Positions 36,599-49,004 of a stretch of DNA of 64,000 nucleotides are shown piece after piece. The notes under the pieces are model-generated. The model saw nothing but the letters and a program-made list of their open reading frames with translations. It did not search any database and was not told where the DNA came from. This DNA is from Pseudoscleropodium purum (Eukaryota; Streptophyta; Bryopsida; Hypnales; Brachytheciaceae), in the NCBI GenBank assembly GCA_963969395.1, contig OZ017799.1, positions 19,160,501-19,224,500 on the forward strand, in the 5' to 3' direction. Position 1 is the stretch's first letter. The number at the start of each line of letters is the position of its first letter. Position numbers and translations under genes: made by a program.

Positions 36599-38431
36599 CT
36601 TTATGCAATCTATATGTTTTACAAGTAATGGGAATAACATGATATATAGTGTGGTTCTACAAAATCAGTGACCAAAATGATTAAAGTTTCATATTAAAAT
36701 AGATTCACAACAAGGTCTATGATACTATTTTAATCATCTTCAACATTTTGATAAATGTAAGAATAAGATGTTTAGATGATTTTTAGAATAGTAGAAAGAT
36801 CTTTAGATATATGAGCCAAATTAGGTCAGATTAAATTTATGTGAATTGTTATGCAATTTTGAAGTACTAGTGTTAGACCACCTTTAAAGAAAAATTCAAA
36901 ATAGACATTTAAACAAGTTATACTTTTATTGCTTTATTCATTTGTTCATTAGCATCCAAACTAATTAAGTGTTGAAAATTTGAAATAGATGAGCTATTGC
37001 TGGATTAGCTTAGGTGCCTTATCGATTTTGGTCTCCTCTAATTTACTTTCTATATTAGTATATCCTTGAATTTGGCGATGAAAATTCATAAAAAGTACTT
37101 CTAGAAAACCAATTTGGACTACAAAAAAGCCAATGTCTTCAAGCTTCACAACAACACATGCATGCTACTAGGCAAATGGGCTTCCAAGGAGAAGTGTAAC
37201 AAGAATTACAATGTTAATCACTACAAGTATTGAACTTGTGCAGATACCGAATGTAGTGATTAACTTTCTAAATTATGATTATACAATGAATTATGTGGAA
37301 TTACTTTATATGACTCTGTGCATGCAATTTTTATGTATTGCATAGTACGTTGTGCCAACAATGTGGTTGAATTTAGTGACACAAACTATAAGACAAATCC
37401 AATGCAATCCATTACTCCAACTATATTGAAATTCAATGATTCTAATTAATCTTGCATATTCTATATGCCTAGACCACTCTCAATGATGTTGTCAATATGT
37501 TTACCTCAGACAATAGTGTTGAAAACTTTAGACAATAGTGTCGACATGTTCATCTCCAACACAATAGTTACATTGGACAAATTACCCATCCAAACAATCC
37601 AATTATCCAATTCACCTACCTAGATGGGATGTATGCTAACCCTAACCCGCTCAATGTAACTACTTTAAGGTAGTTGATTTGTCCACCTTGTCCCGATTTT
37701 TTGTCCATCCAAGACATTTAGTGATCCTAACTTGTTTGATGGGACAACTTTGATCTCTAGCAAAAAGATGTGATAGTGAGCTCAACCTCCACTCTACAAC
37801 TCTAGCATTCAACTCGAAAACCAATACTTTCTACTTGAAACTTGATCCCTCATATTCTAATTTCTATTTCTAGATCATGAATTTTTGGAGATATCCACTT
37901 TCAATCCAAAGTAGTAATTTGTAAATTTCAAAGATAGACTTGTTATCTAATTGAGGACCAAGTTTCCTCTATCTAAACTAGCAATTCAGAAATTCAAAGG
38001 ACGGACTTGCAATATGGCTATGCGCCAAGTTTCTTTGTTTTGGGTATTTTGGTTGGGGAGGGAATTTTGGGATTCCCATTCTTGTCACCATTGTGAAAAT
38101 TGTCTAGTATTCATAAAGTAGGCCTAGTTATTTGTTGTAGCTATTCTTGTTGCAGGCAGATATTTCTAGTTGGAAATTGTTTCCACCAGCCTTTAAATCA
38201 TCAATAATGATGAGCTAACAACATTTATAAATTGTGCTCAAATATAATAAATCCCACATGGATTTTGGGTGCCTAAAATACGGCACCTCAGCTACAAATT
38301 TTGCATAGATTTGGAGGATGGATTATTGCTTGTTGAATGCATGCATCTCTAGTACAAAAACTAAAAATACAAATTAAATCCTTATGGGAAAGATATTTGG
38401 AGTTTTTTTAGTAAGGCAAAGGGAGTAGTAG
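36599..38431. other. Intergenic, nothing recognised
   Basis: A/T-rich, no supported gene or bounded repeat. Confidence 0.4.
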
Positions 38432-38801
38432 CAGGGTTGACAAGACGTCCGGACGCGGACGCTGTGTCCGCAGCGTCCGCTGACATTCATGTCCTGGCGG
38501 ATGCAGCGTCCGCTGACATTCATGTCCTGGCGGATGCAGCGTCCGCTTGTCCCCCGTCCGCCCTGTCCGCCCGTCCGCCTACCTGTCCGTCCGCCCGATT
38601 ATGGCCGTCTGATCGACGCGCAGACTGATCTGGTCCGCACGATCTGGGCGTCCGCCTCGGGCTGTCGGGCCGTCCGCCCCGCCCGTCCGCTTTCCGACGG
38701 CGGTCGGGATGCTGCGTCCGCTAGCGTCCGTGCGTTCGGACGTCCGGACGTCCAGAAAACGGACGCTATTTTGGGGCAGACGTTGAAATTCGTCAACCCT
38801 G
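38432..38801 (+). mobile_element. GC-rich hAT-like miniature element, copy 3
   Basis: The ends are CAGGGTTGAC and GTCAACCCTG, with exact 8 bp duplications AGTAGTAG at 38424-38431 and 38802-38809. The 370 bp copy contains a 33 bp tandem duplication (units at 38481-38513 and 38514-38546), which helps explain length differences among copies. It is the cleanest full-length example in the window. Confidence 0.95.
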
Positions 38802-39130
38802 AGTAGTAGAGAGGGTCTATTGGCTTGAATTGTTGCCAAAGAGGACTTTTTGTTAGTTGATTCCATTTAACAACCTAAAGAGGAAAATGAATTGAAAATG
38901 AGCTTCATGGTCTTACCAACTTTTTGATTGACTATAAGCCAAAGTTTGGAGTTCATTGTTTAGATCATTTCATTTTGTCTTCATTTTTGGGCTCCCAAAT
39001 GGATTAGGAAAAACTTCAATAATTTTGGAGAGGTCCAAAATTAAAAGAATATTTTGCTCATTTGGATTTTGTAAGGTTGCAAGGAATACATTTTACTATG
39101 TTTGTTTGACAACTTTAGAAGCTAGACTAA

Positions 39131-39753
39131 GGGCTGCTTTACATCTGGAGGCCGGGCCAATTTTCTAGAAGCCAAGAATCCTCACTTGTGATTGGACAAA
39201 ATGCTAAAATTGGCCCCAACCCCTTTATACCTAGAGGCCAGACCAATTTGGTGCAATGAATTTTTTATCCAAAAAGGACATGATCTGATATAGCCCGAGC
39301 TTATTGAATTGGGTGCACCAAAAATGGGAGCCCAATTCTTGGTCTAGGGGCCAATGTCAAGTTTCAATTAGAAAAAGTGTTTTTTTAACCCTTAAATGAA
39401 TTTGACTATGTTTTCACCAATACAGCTCTCAAACTCCATTTTTAGTACAAGTACCAAATTTTTGAAAAAAAAGATTTTTGAGCACATGTAATTGTAGGAT
39501 CTTGTATTATGCTAGTTTGAAAAGATGTGCAAAAAAATTCAAAAATTTCCACTGTATATATAGGTTGAAAGATATTAACATTTGTAGTGACAAAATCCTT
39601 TTTTGGCCCTGCGAAAATTTGGGTAGAATCAATTCCCATTATAATCTTATTATAGTGAGTAGTTGAAGCCAACCTCTAGCCTTAAAGGGGCTGAAATTTG
39701 GTGCAATTGGCCTTTAAGGAAAATTGGCCTAGCCTCTAGGTGTAAAGCAGACC
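39131..39753. mobile_element. PIF/Harbinger-like miniature element
   Basis: Imperfect terminal inverted repeats of about 36 bp start GGGCTGCTTTACATC on the left and end GTAAAGCAGACC on the right, roughly 85% alike. They are flanked by TAA on both sides (39128-39130 and 39754-39756). A 3 bp TAA duplication with GGG-starting ends is typical of PIF/Harbinger-derived elements. The 623 bp interior encodes nothing recognisable and shares text with 27578-27840. Confidence 0.65.
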
Positions 39754-42700
39754 TAATTCATCATCAATTTTAAACTTTTCTATCTCTCCAATTCTTTTAA
39801 TATTTGATGTGATTGTAAAGATTTGATTTTTTTGTAGGTCAAGAGTGGAAAATATACTCTAAATATCTATACTTATAGGAAGTAAAAAAAGAAACACTAC
39901 ATGAAAACAAGAGCACAAACCTAATGAATATTTCTAATTTATACATGTTGACTCTTTTGGAAAGCTTGATGACTTAAATTTATATTCCAAGTGTTTAGGT
40001 TAGCTTCATTCACTTTAGTTATAGAAGTGTAGAATTTCCAAAGAATATATTAAGTTATACATCTCCATGCAACAAGGCCACGTTTGCACCAAACCATAAC
40101 CAACATAGAACCTATCTCTATATAAAAATGACAACTAAGCATTTTTCTATGACCAAGATATGAGGAGCATTGTTAAATCTGGTCTTATTTTAGTGTTATA
40201 ATATCCTTTAGTTTAGAAATTAAATTAAATCCCAATACTATTAAGGTTATGTCTAGTGACTAGAAAATAAGGTGGTGGGTGAATACAAGAAAGATTGGTA
40301 CTATTTTGCATCACATTTCAAGTGACAGAGTTGTTATCCGCTATAAATTTTGAAGGTAGAACCTGATGAATATGAAATTTTTATTAAGGATATCTAACTT
40401 GATTGAAATCATATCCTTTATTTTTTAGAATTGAAAAGAAAACCATTTTATATTTAAAAATCAATTTTCCTAATTTGCCATACTTTGAGGTTTAGGGTTT
40501 TTAGTATTGTGGAGTGTCCAAAATCAATGATTTGAAGCTAAAATTTTTGTGGTCTATTCCCACAATAAGAAGACATGTTTCTACCGAAGGGAATCTAAAA
40601 ATTTAATATTTTATGAACTCCATGTTTGTGTAAATAGGACTCCCTTGTGTGTGCACTTTTGAACATTGAAGATGGTTTTCACTTTATTTTTTTAGTGAAA
40701 TTTGATCACCATCAAGTCCTTATAAATTGTTAATTTTCAATTTATTTTATTCATGATTTTCTATAATTTAGTATTAATCTATACCTTATTGTATTTATTT
40801 TTTGTGATAATTTTTTTTGATAATAGAACTATTTTAGTATTTGCTAGTAGTTATTCTACTCGGAATAATACTTCTAGCCATTCATTTTTTAGATCAACAA
40901 TTGAAATTGTTCTATTTCATGGTATTCCTAGTATTTCTAGTATTGAATATAGAAACTAAATACTTTGCAAAACGCTACAAAAAGTAGTCACTCTTACTAG
41001 CATTTTCCCTGGATACCCTCCAAATTGCTACTTTTACTATTGTACATAGTTACTATTATTAGTCTAATTGAGATTTCATATTTTCTTATTGGCAATTGAA
41101 AAGACGTTCCAACACACCAAAGATTGTGACATTAAAATTTAGTTACCTTACACAAAACTTGCAAAAGGTCAGTCTTTTTGGACAGATGTTCTAAAATTGT
41201 TTCTTCCACATTAATACATATTGATTTTGGAGATGTTAATACATGAAATGATGATGGTGGTTTTAGACAAGGTCCAATTTGGGAGGTAACTACTTCATTA
41301 TATCCATGAGATTAAATAAGATTAATCAAGGTGCCTCTACAAATGCTATTTTACATATTAACTTGGTAGTACTTTGGTGTTATTGAATCCATTATTTATT
41401 TATTTTTTTTGGGGGGGGGGAAGTTGATGACATTTGTTACATTTTGTTACAATGAATCACCTAGAAATGTAACAACAATTCAATACACCATGCTGTATAG
41501 TTGCAAAAATGCCCATTTTCTTGTAGTGCAATCCATTCCTGATCACCCCCATTTTGGTAGCAAAATTATGATTGACTACAAGACTTTCAATTTTGTAAAC
41601 AACCTTTGGTTGGAAATAGGACAATCTATATGACTAGTATGGGACGAACAAAATCTTCACTTAAAAAATTCATAGTAATTTTGTTTTGGGAAATAAAATT
41701 GTGAAAAATTAAAGGATCCTTCTTAAATCTACTTCTGTACAAGGAGAAATTTTTCCACTCAGCATATCCGCACTCCAGATATGCTCAATTGCTCCAGTGG
41801 TCGGAAATGGGTCGGCTACCTTAACTTCGTTCATGACTAGACAGGGAGTTAATGGATATGCTTCAGACCAAGGCAGTACTAGCTAGACTCATTAGGCTAT
41901 GGCCCAGATTGCTTTTCAATTCTCACCAAGTTGTGCACGTCAAGTTGCGTGCTTGCTTTCATCACCAGCCCAACGACGTTGACACACAGATTCAATGCGA
42001 CAATGGCGACGCAAATTAAAGGCCCTTCAATTCTCTTGGAATGCTTCCTTTGTGAGCCCAGACACCGATTATCTAGCTCATCAAGGTTGAGTTTAAATCT
42101 TGTGGCATGGCTCTAGAATTGCATTGAATGACCTTTTGGTACGCAGTCAAAGTCCACGATTATGAAAGCTTGTTTGCAGTCGTTATCTAGTTCTAAGGTA
42201 CATCGCCCGGTCCACGGAAGTCATTCAAATCAGGAGAAATGGAGAGAAAACTCTTGAATGGCCCGCAGCACCTGACATGGTGGAGCCTTCGATTGCAAGA
42301 GGAGACACTGGCACAAGGATGGAATCACTTGGCCTAACTCATCAAAGCATTGCTTATCAACACCTGCACGGGGATTAGCATCAAATCAACATCATATTAA
42401 TTATTGGAAACTTTAATTTAGGGTGTACTGTACAGTGCCAAAATATAGTCTGCGTAGTTTGTATGCATGGAAACTCATGTCATAGCTCTCAAGCTCCCTT
42501 AAATTTGATTCAGATTTACATCTGGTAAGGCCTAATGCCTAGCTTAACACAACATAGAGGTCAATTTTTTGAATGGTAAGCCTGAGGCTCTTGTTGATAC
42601 GTACCTTGATAAAAAGTAGCTTTGAGAAGTCATGCTCATGGATAGCAACGCATTTCTTTATGGCAACAGCCATCTATATCATTGTGCAATCATAAAATTT

Positions 42701-43374
42701 AGTAAGAAAACATTCTAGATTGATTTCGGTGTTCCATCGCCCAAAATTATCTCATACAAAGCGAAGTTCCTGTTCGAATTCAAGGTCTAATTCAAGCTAA
42801 TCTTAATTCCAAAAGTACAGTTAGTAAGGAATCCCCTGGCCTGAAAATTTTGGTGGACACTGTACTACCATGGGTCACAATCAACCGCCCCAAATGCCAA
42901 ATATGCTGGATGGATATTTCTCCACTCACTGGTGAGATCGATCATTTGTGAATCCTCATGCTTGAAGTAACTTATTCCCAAGCTTCTAGACTCCACGGAT
43001 GATGTACAAGTTAAGCTTAAACTGGCTCACGTGTGCATGAAGTTTGATCAATTTAGAGCCGCTTGTTTCTGCCTCACCCGTTCCATTCCAAGCATAAAAA
43101 AGTTTCCTTCATCTGGTATGAGTAACCTGGACTCAATCAAACCATCATGGCGTCTACTGATTTCCGCGCAGGTTTCTGCACTTGAGCAGGTTGTAAAATG
43201 ATTGATAGTTGCCACACAACTTCAAATAATCGTTTCAGTTTGACTGAGCTGCCTGCTTGATCTTTGCATCTTGGAAGAGATAGTTTGTGACTCAGAGAGT
43301 TGAGTCAGAGTTGTGATGAACTGGATGTTGTATGATTGTTAATCTGGTGCATAATTTAAGATTTCTTGCTGCAG
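39754..43374. other. Intergenic, including the auxin carrier's upstream region
   Basis: No other gene is seen. A pure run of T then ten G lies near 41401-41420. Base composition becomes more balanced after about 41760, which may be promoter and 5' untranslated sequence of the AUX1/LAX gene. A probable acceptor (TTGCTGCAG at 43366-43374) just before the coding start suggests a 5' untranslated intron. Confidence 0.4.
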
Positions 43375-43390
43375 TGGTGTGGTTGAAGAA

Positions 43391-46300
43391 ATGGCAGTGG
43401 AGATAGGGAAGGCTACTGCACCAGCTGCGGCAGGGAGTTATGGCGAAATGGAAGAACAGAACCAGAGGCTGGAGAGCGAGCGAAACATCCCGGATCCCAC
43501 CATGAAAGGCAAAGTCCATCGCCTTTTGTGGCATGGAGGTTCTGTGTACGACGCTTGGTTCAGTGCTGCTTCCAACCAGGTGGGTACCAAAGCCAGCGTG
43601 CTTCGAAACAACATATAAAGACAACATCAATTGCAAAGTTGTTTCAGGTGTTTTCAAGTGGAGTACGGTATCTCCAGTGATCTCAATTTCACTACAAGAA
43701 AAATAGTGTCCGAATCAACAGTTTTTGTCCAAACTGACTTTTCTTTTTGTTGATTTGGACATTTTAGTCAATTTGGACACGTCAATTCTAGTAGTGCTGC
43801 AATGAAAAATTGAGCATGTCTTACTTTCCAAACACGATATTCAGCAGCCATTCCACCTTTCATGTGTAAAGATGTTGAGAAATTGCACTGATAAAGTATT
43901 ATTCATGCTTGATTTTTCCGCCACCAGTATGCAACTCAAAGCATCATTCCATGCTTACAATCATCATTTTCTTTTTTTTCCTGTCATCAACCACCGGGAA
44001 TCTCAGTCATTAGTGATCTGATCAAAAAAATTTGAGCTAGAGTTGTAAGTCATGTCCTAGTTTTCAAACTTAACATTCTTTAGACATTGAAACACTGCAC
44101 CTTCTCTATTTACATATCTTGATTCATTGCACTGACCAAAGCACTAAACCTGCTTCATTCTTTAGCTGCTCATTTGCAACCACGTGCATCATACATATAT
44201 GAAGTATTGCTCTAAACCCTTCACATTTTATTTATAAATTAAGTAATAAGAGAAAGAGGGCGTTATCGGATCCAGGCTGATAGTGGCTGATTTGGCATCG
44301 TCACAACGTTTAAACCCAAAACAATGCTATGAATCCACGATGCAGCATCTTCTTAAGCTCCTCCTCATTGTTACCCAGACTGTGTATGAAAATTATTCTC
44401 TGATTGCAGGTAGCGCAAGTCCTGCTCACCCTGCCGACTTCATTTGCACAGCTGGGATATGCTTCCGGGGTCACATTCCAAATCTTCTACGGTATGGTTG
44501 GGTGCTGGGCATGTTACATGATTGCGTGGCTGTACATGGAGTACCGCCTTCGAAAGGAGCGAGAAGGACATACCTTTAAAAACCATGTCATTCAGGTTCA
44601 AATCCCTCTCTAGACTACCCTTGACGATCAACACGTTCCTGCACACACAGCGTCATTTTCACAAAAGTGAAGGAATCTTAATTATAAATTGGCGAAGTTT
44701 TGAGAGTATGCTCAAAAGATTTAACCTATCAAAGTTTGGAGTTTGTTTTTTGTAACCTGAACAATCTAACTTTGGTACTTTGAATCGTTCCTGTAGTCAC
44801 ATTCTTTGTGTTGGCGGAATTCTACAAGATTGGTGCCCGTGCTGGGAACTTAGAACAAGGATATGGCACACTCTGGTTATTGCTTCACTTTGTTTGTCTG
44901 ATCCTCAAATTCTATACCGGTCATAGATTTTAGAGCTGTGGGAGCATGAATGACACGTTTGGAGATGTGAGCTTTACCAAATAAACAACCATGAGTCCCG
45001 TGCTGGCATAGATTTTGGATGCCTTCCTAAAACTTCTGGATTGTACAAAATGAATGAGTATGAGATTTCTCCCGCTTAGTTCGTGGTATTCGCATCGTTT
45101 GAATTGTTTATTAATTTCTGTGAAATGGTTTGTTGATTGATCTATGCAGTGGTTTGAAGTGCTGGACGGTTTACTGGGGCCTCGATGGAAATATACAGGC
45201 CTTGCATTCAATTCTGTGTATTGTCTCTTTGGAGGTGTCATTCAGCTGATTGCCTGTGCGAGGTAATAAATGGAACATATTCCTGCACTACTAGAGAAAA
45301 CCTAAGTAATTCAAAGTTGAGTTGCTTATTTTGAAAGGTACCAAGAATGCATTATGGACTAGGTAACACAAAAACGGGCATGAAAGTAGAGACTTATAAG
45401 GTAGGAGGTCCATAAACCGACCATTTAAGAGCTGGAACTGATTTTTGGGGAGGTGAAACTCCTTCAAATATTTTTCAGTAATTTTTCCTTGAAAGACAAG
45501 TAGAATTGGCATCTAACCCAAGTTGTTTCATATTTTTTTTGAGCTTTGTGAAATTAGATATTAAATTTTGAAGCTGAAGTGGCATAGGGCTCTAGTAGCG
45601 ACCACTTCCTAAAATGTACACTTTTTGTACATGGTTGAAGGCTATGAAAAAGAAACATGTACATGTAATGTATATTTAAGGAGGTGAACACTTTTAGAAC
45701 CTGTGCACATTTAAAACCTCCTTCCTTGGTGAGAAATTTCATCATAACAAGGCTCATTTCACATTACTGCACATGTCATAACATAAAATGGTTTAATCAT
45801 GTTCAATAATGCTTAATCTAGGGTCTCAAAAAGACAAAAATGTCAAAAAAAAATGCGCACAAATTTGAGATACAACCAACCATGCTTTGCATATCCAATG
45901 CCTGCTTTCTTGCTTCATCTACAGAAACTAGTTCCATTGAGATTATAGCCTCTCTCCATGATTTTGCCGGCTTCTGTGGCAGCAACATTTTCCTGCTCAA
46001 CGACCATATTGACAAGCGAAGATGGACGTACATTTTTGGCGCAGTCTGCATGAGCACCGTTTTCATTCCCTCGTTCCGGAACTACCGTCTTTGGTCCTTC
46101 TTTGGGCTCGTCATGATTACATACACTGCGTGGTACATGACAATTGCCTCAATCATTCACGGCCAGGTACAATTTTTCATCGTAAATACAAAGTGAATTT
46201 TTGTTTAACTTGGTTGACACTGAACGAGACTAAAGTGTAATCCTTACGACACCAATATTTCTCTTCATTCATATCCTTGAATGTCATATCGTTTATTGGC

Positions 46301-48361
46301 TCTGCACCAAAGGAGAGGAGGCATTGCATCATAACAAGCTTCATCTAGTACACACAATGATTCTTATGCTGCGCAATCAGTTACTTGATGATGCTACTTG
46401 AAATTCGAGTTATTAAATAGGTGAAGCGTAATTCCCAACATGAAATAAACAACAACTACAATGCAACTACACTGAGAAAATTATTAGTTTTATAATTTTC
46501 CTGTGAAATGGATTGAGCCTCTCTTATAGCGTTGCTTGTTTGAATTGAGTCTTGAATTAGTCAAAATGAAATGCAAAAGATGTGACTATTTTGTGGTCTG
46601 CATTCAGGAGCCAGGAGTGAAGCATGAAAGCCCTGTCTCCAAGGTTTTGTATTTCACTGGAGCCACCAACATTCTGTACACTTTTGGAAGTCATGCGGTC
46701 ACAGTGTAAGCTTCATGGCGCTCATAGATCTTGCATGTACAAATTCCATCAGCAAAATTTCATTGATTTGGGTTATTTAGACTCGTACTTGGTAACGAAA
46801 CTCATTACATTCTTTAGCTCAAGTTGACAAAATTTGAAGCGGAGGTAGCCTAGTGAGATTAGTGTAGGGATGATAAGTTTTTGATAAGAAGATGTGAAAG
46901 AGAATCAGAATGGGCTCAGAATGGGCTCAATTTTTGAGGATGTGGGCTACAATATGTTTACGATCGTTGTCCTCAGCAAACTCAACTAGTTTGCAATTGG
47001 CAAGGTTTCTAATTTGCTTGAGATTAATGCATGGCAGGGAGATTATGCACGCCATGTACAAACCTGCCAAGTTCAAGAACATCTTTCTCCTCGCAACGTT
47101 GTATGTGTTCACGTTAACAATCCCATCCGCCATAGCCGTGTATTGGGCATTTGGTGACAATTTACTCACACACTCAAATTCACTCGCATTGCTGCCGAAA
47201 GATATTGCTCGCGACATTGCAGTGGTGCTCATGCTCATCCACCAGGTAATCCAGACCTCTTATTGATCAGAGCCTAGAACTAGAGATGTTCGTTCCCTCG
47301 GGTTTGGTGAGGAATCAAAAGATGTGATATTAGAAGATGTGACATTGAAGCGTTTGCAATTACATTGTGAAAACCTTGTGCCAATATACCAGACATTCAA
47401 CTTGTGTCGGAAACTGTTCAAATCTATGTGCCGGAATTTTAAACTCACATCTTTTCACCGAAACTAGTTTGACAAAAAAACTAAGTGAACTACAATTAAA
47501 TGTAGCAAGTGATGATATGGAACGCCCTCAATGGTAATCTTCATAGCCATAATTTTTGGTTAGCGCAATCAGAGTTGGGAAACAATCACGCAAGTGCTTA
47601 TAATAAGTTGGTGGGGTGCAGTTTATCACTGTCGGATTTGCAGTCACGCCGCTCTACTTCATGTGGGAGAAGCTAATTGGCGTTCACCACACCAAGAGTT
47701 TGCTTGTCCGCGCCGTTTGCCGTGTCCCCGTGATGCTGCCCATCTGGTTCTTTGCAATTGCGTTCCCCTTTTTTGGCCCCATCAATTCCACTGTGGGAGC
47801 CTTGCTGGTCACCTTCACTGTGTACATCATCCCGTGCGTGGCGCACATGACGTACTACCGCACTGCAGGAGCTCGAGGGGTACGTCATATCCTTGCTCAA
47901 CTTACGTTATCGTCACTCTAGTTTGCAATAGAAAGAAAACACTGAATATGGGTTGGCAGTCTTTGGATTCTTGTGTACTAGAAGAAAAACTTCGCAGGAT
48001 TGGTATCTGAGTTCCCAGTCAGTTCATCTGTCATCGTGACAAACCAAAACTCTTCAAGAATTACAATGCATTAGTGAATGCAGGGAACCAAGGGTCTTGG
48101 GGACCAAATGAATATGGAATTAATTTCTTCGAAAGTTTTTTTGATTCTTTGATGATCTTGCAGAGTTCGGTGGAAAAACCACCATTCTTTCTTCCCAGCT
48201 GGACAGCCGTATACTTGATGAACATCATGCTGTGCGTGTATATTGTGGTGATTGGCGTTGGGTTTGGAGGATGGGCCAGCGTCACAAACTTTGTCAAACA
48301 AATCGAAACATTTGGCATCTTTGCAAAATGCTATCAATGTCCAAGAAAAGCCTCCTCTTGA
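43391..48361 (+). CDS. LAX: AUX1/LAX auxin influx carrier
   Basis: This is a plasma-membrane proton-coupled permease that imports auxin (indole-3-acetic acid), from the amino acid/auxin permease family. Eight exons join in frame to about 477 residues, against about 485 for Arabidopsis AUX1: 43391-43579, 44410-44595, 45150-45262, 45983-46166, 46608-46705, 47038-47245, 47622-47879 and 48164-48361. Family signatures are clear: LLWHGGSVYDAWFSAASNQ, VAQVLLTLPTSFAQLG, YRLRKEREG, VIQLIACASNI, DKRRWTYIFGA, RNYRLWSFFGL, IMHAMYKPAKFKNIFLLATL, FFGPINSTVGALLVTFTVYI, GVGFGGWASVTNFV and the C-terminal CYQCP. All eight GT-AG junctions keep the phase. The N-terminus is acidic, as in relatives. Intron 1 holds a miniature CACTA-like element. 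The gene looks intact; the exact LAX paralogue cannot be told. Confidence 0.97.
43690..43796. mobile_element. Miniature CACTA-like element in intron 1
   Basis: The left end CACTACAAGAAAAA is the classic plant CACTA (En/Spm) terminus and the right end reads TTCTAGTAGTG, giving about 10 of 11 matching end positions. The 107 bp interior forms an inner hairpin (GTCCGAATCAACA with TGTTGATTTGGAC). No 3 bp target duplication is visible (TTT against CTG), so the boundaries or a recombination event are uncertain. Confidence 0.6.
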
Positions 48362-49004
48362 CGAGCCCCGACTGTAAATAACTCTCATGATGTTTTGACT
48401 GCCTTGGGGATTTCAAACTCAAGGGTCTTCACTAGGATTTTGATTATATCTCCAGACACTTCATTGTTATCAAAGTCATGGTGAAGCCATGTAACTGAGA
48501 CATGATCTTGGGATTTCAGACAATCATGATCCATCTTAACAAACTAGAGGTTAGGGCTTTAGAAGTGAGGGTTTTGCACCTTTCCTCTGTAATGTCACAT
48601 ATCTATTTCACACCACATCCTCACCCCTTCGCATTAAACCAAAATTGGCCTTCCGAAGGCAGACATACTTTGAATGCATGTCAGGTGTGCTAGTCAAGTG
48701 TGCTAGTCAATGGTGTTATGAAACAAGTGTGTACGTAGGAAATATCAGAATATTAAAGGTCATATTGAGAAGGTGAAAGTGTACATATTCATACCACATT
48801 ATATTTCAGCACCAGATTGAAAGTAGATAGTCATCTGAATAGTTAATTTCATAATCTATTACTGATTTGGATGCCAAATCCAATATCAGAGCAACCAAAT
48901 TCGGCATTCCAACTTCAAGGCACTGCGCTACCTGATTAAAGCAGCTATAGTCAAAACATCATTATTTGATGCATAAAGGATAACCAACCTCTAAAAAACT
49001 TCAC

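Noticed and set aside
42302..42307. GAGACA auxin-response core upstream of AUX1/LAX
   Set aside because: A 6 bp core over 1 kb from the start codon is expected by chance.
47594..48010. 138-codon frame overlapping AUX1/LAX exon 7
   Set aside because: Shifted reading of exon 7; the true frame matches the permease family.
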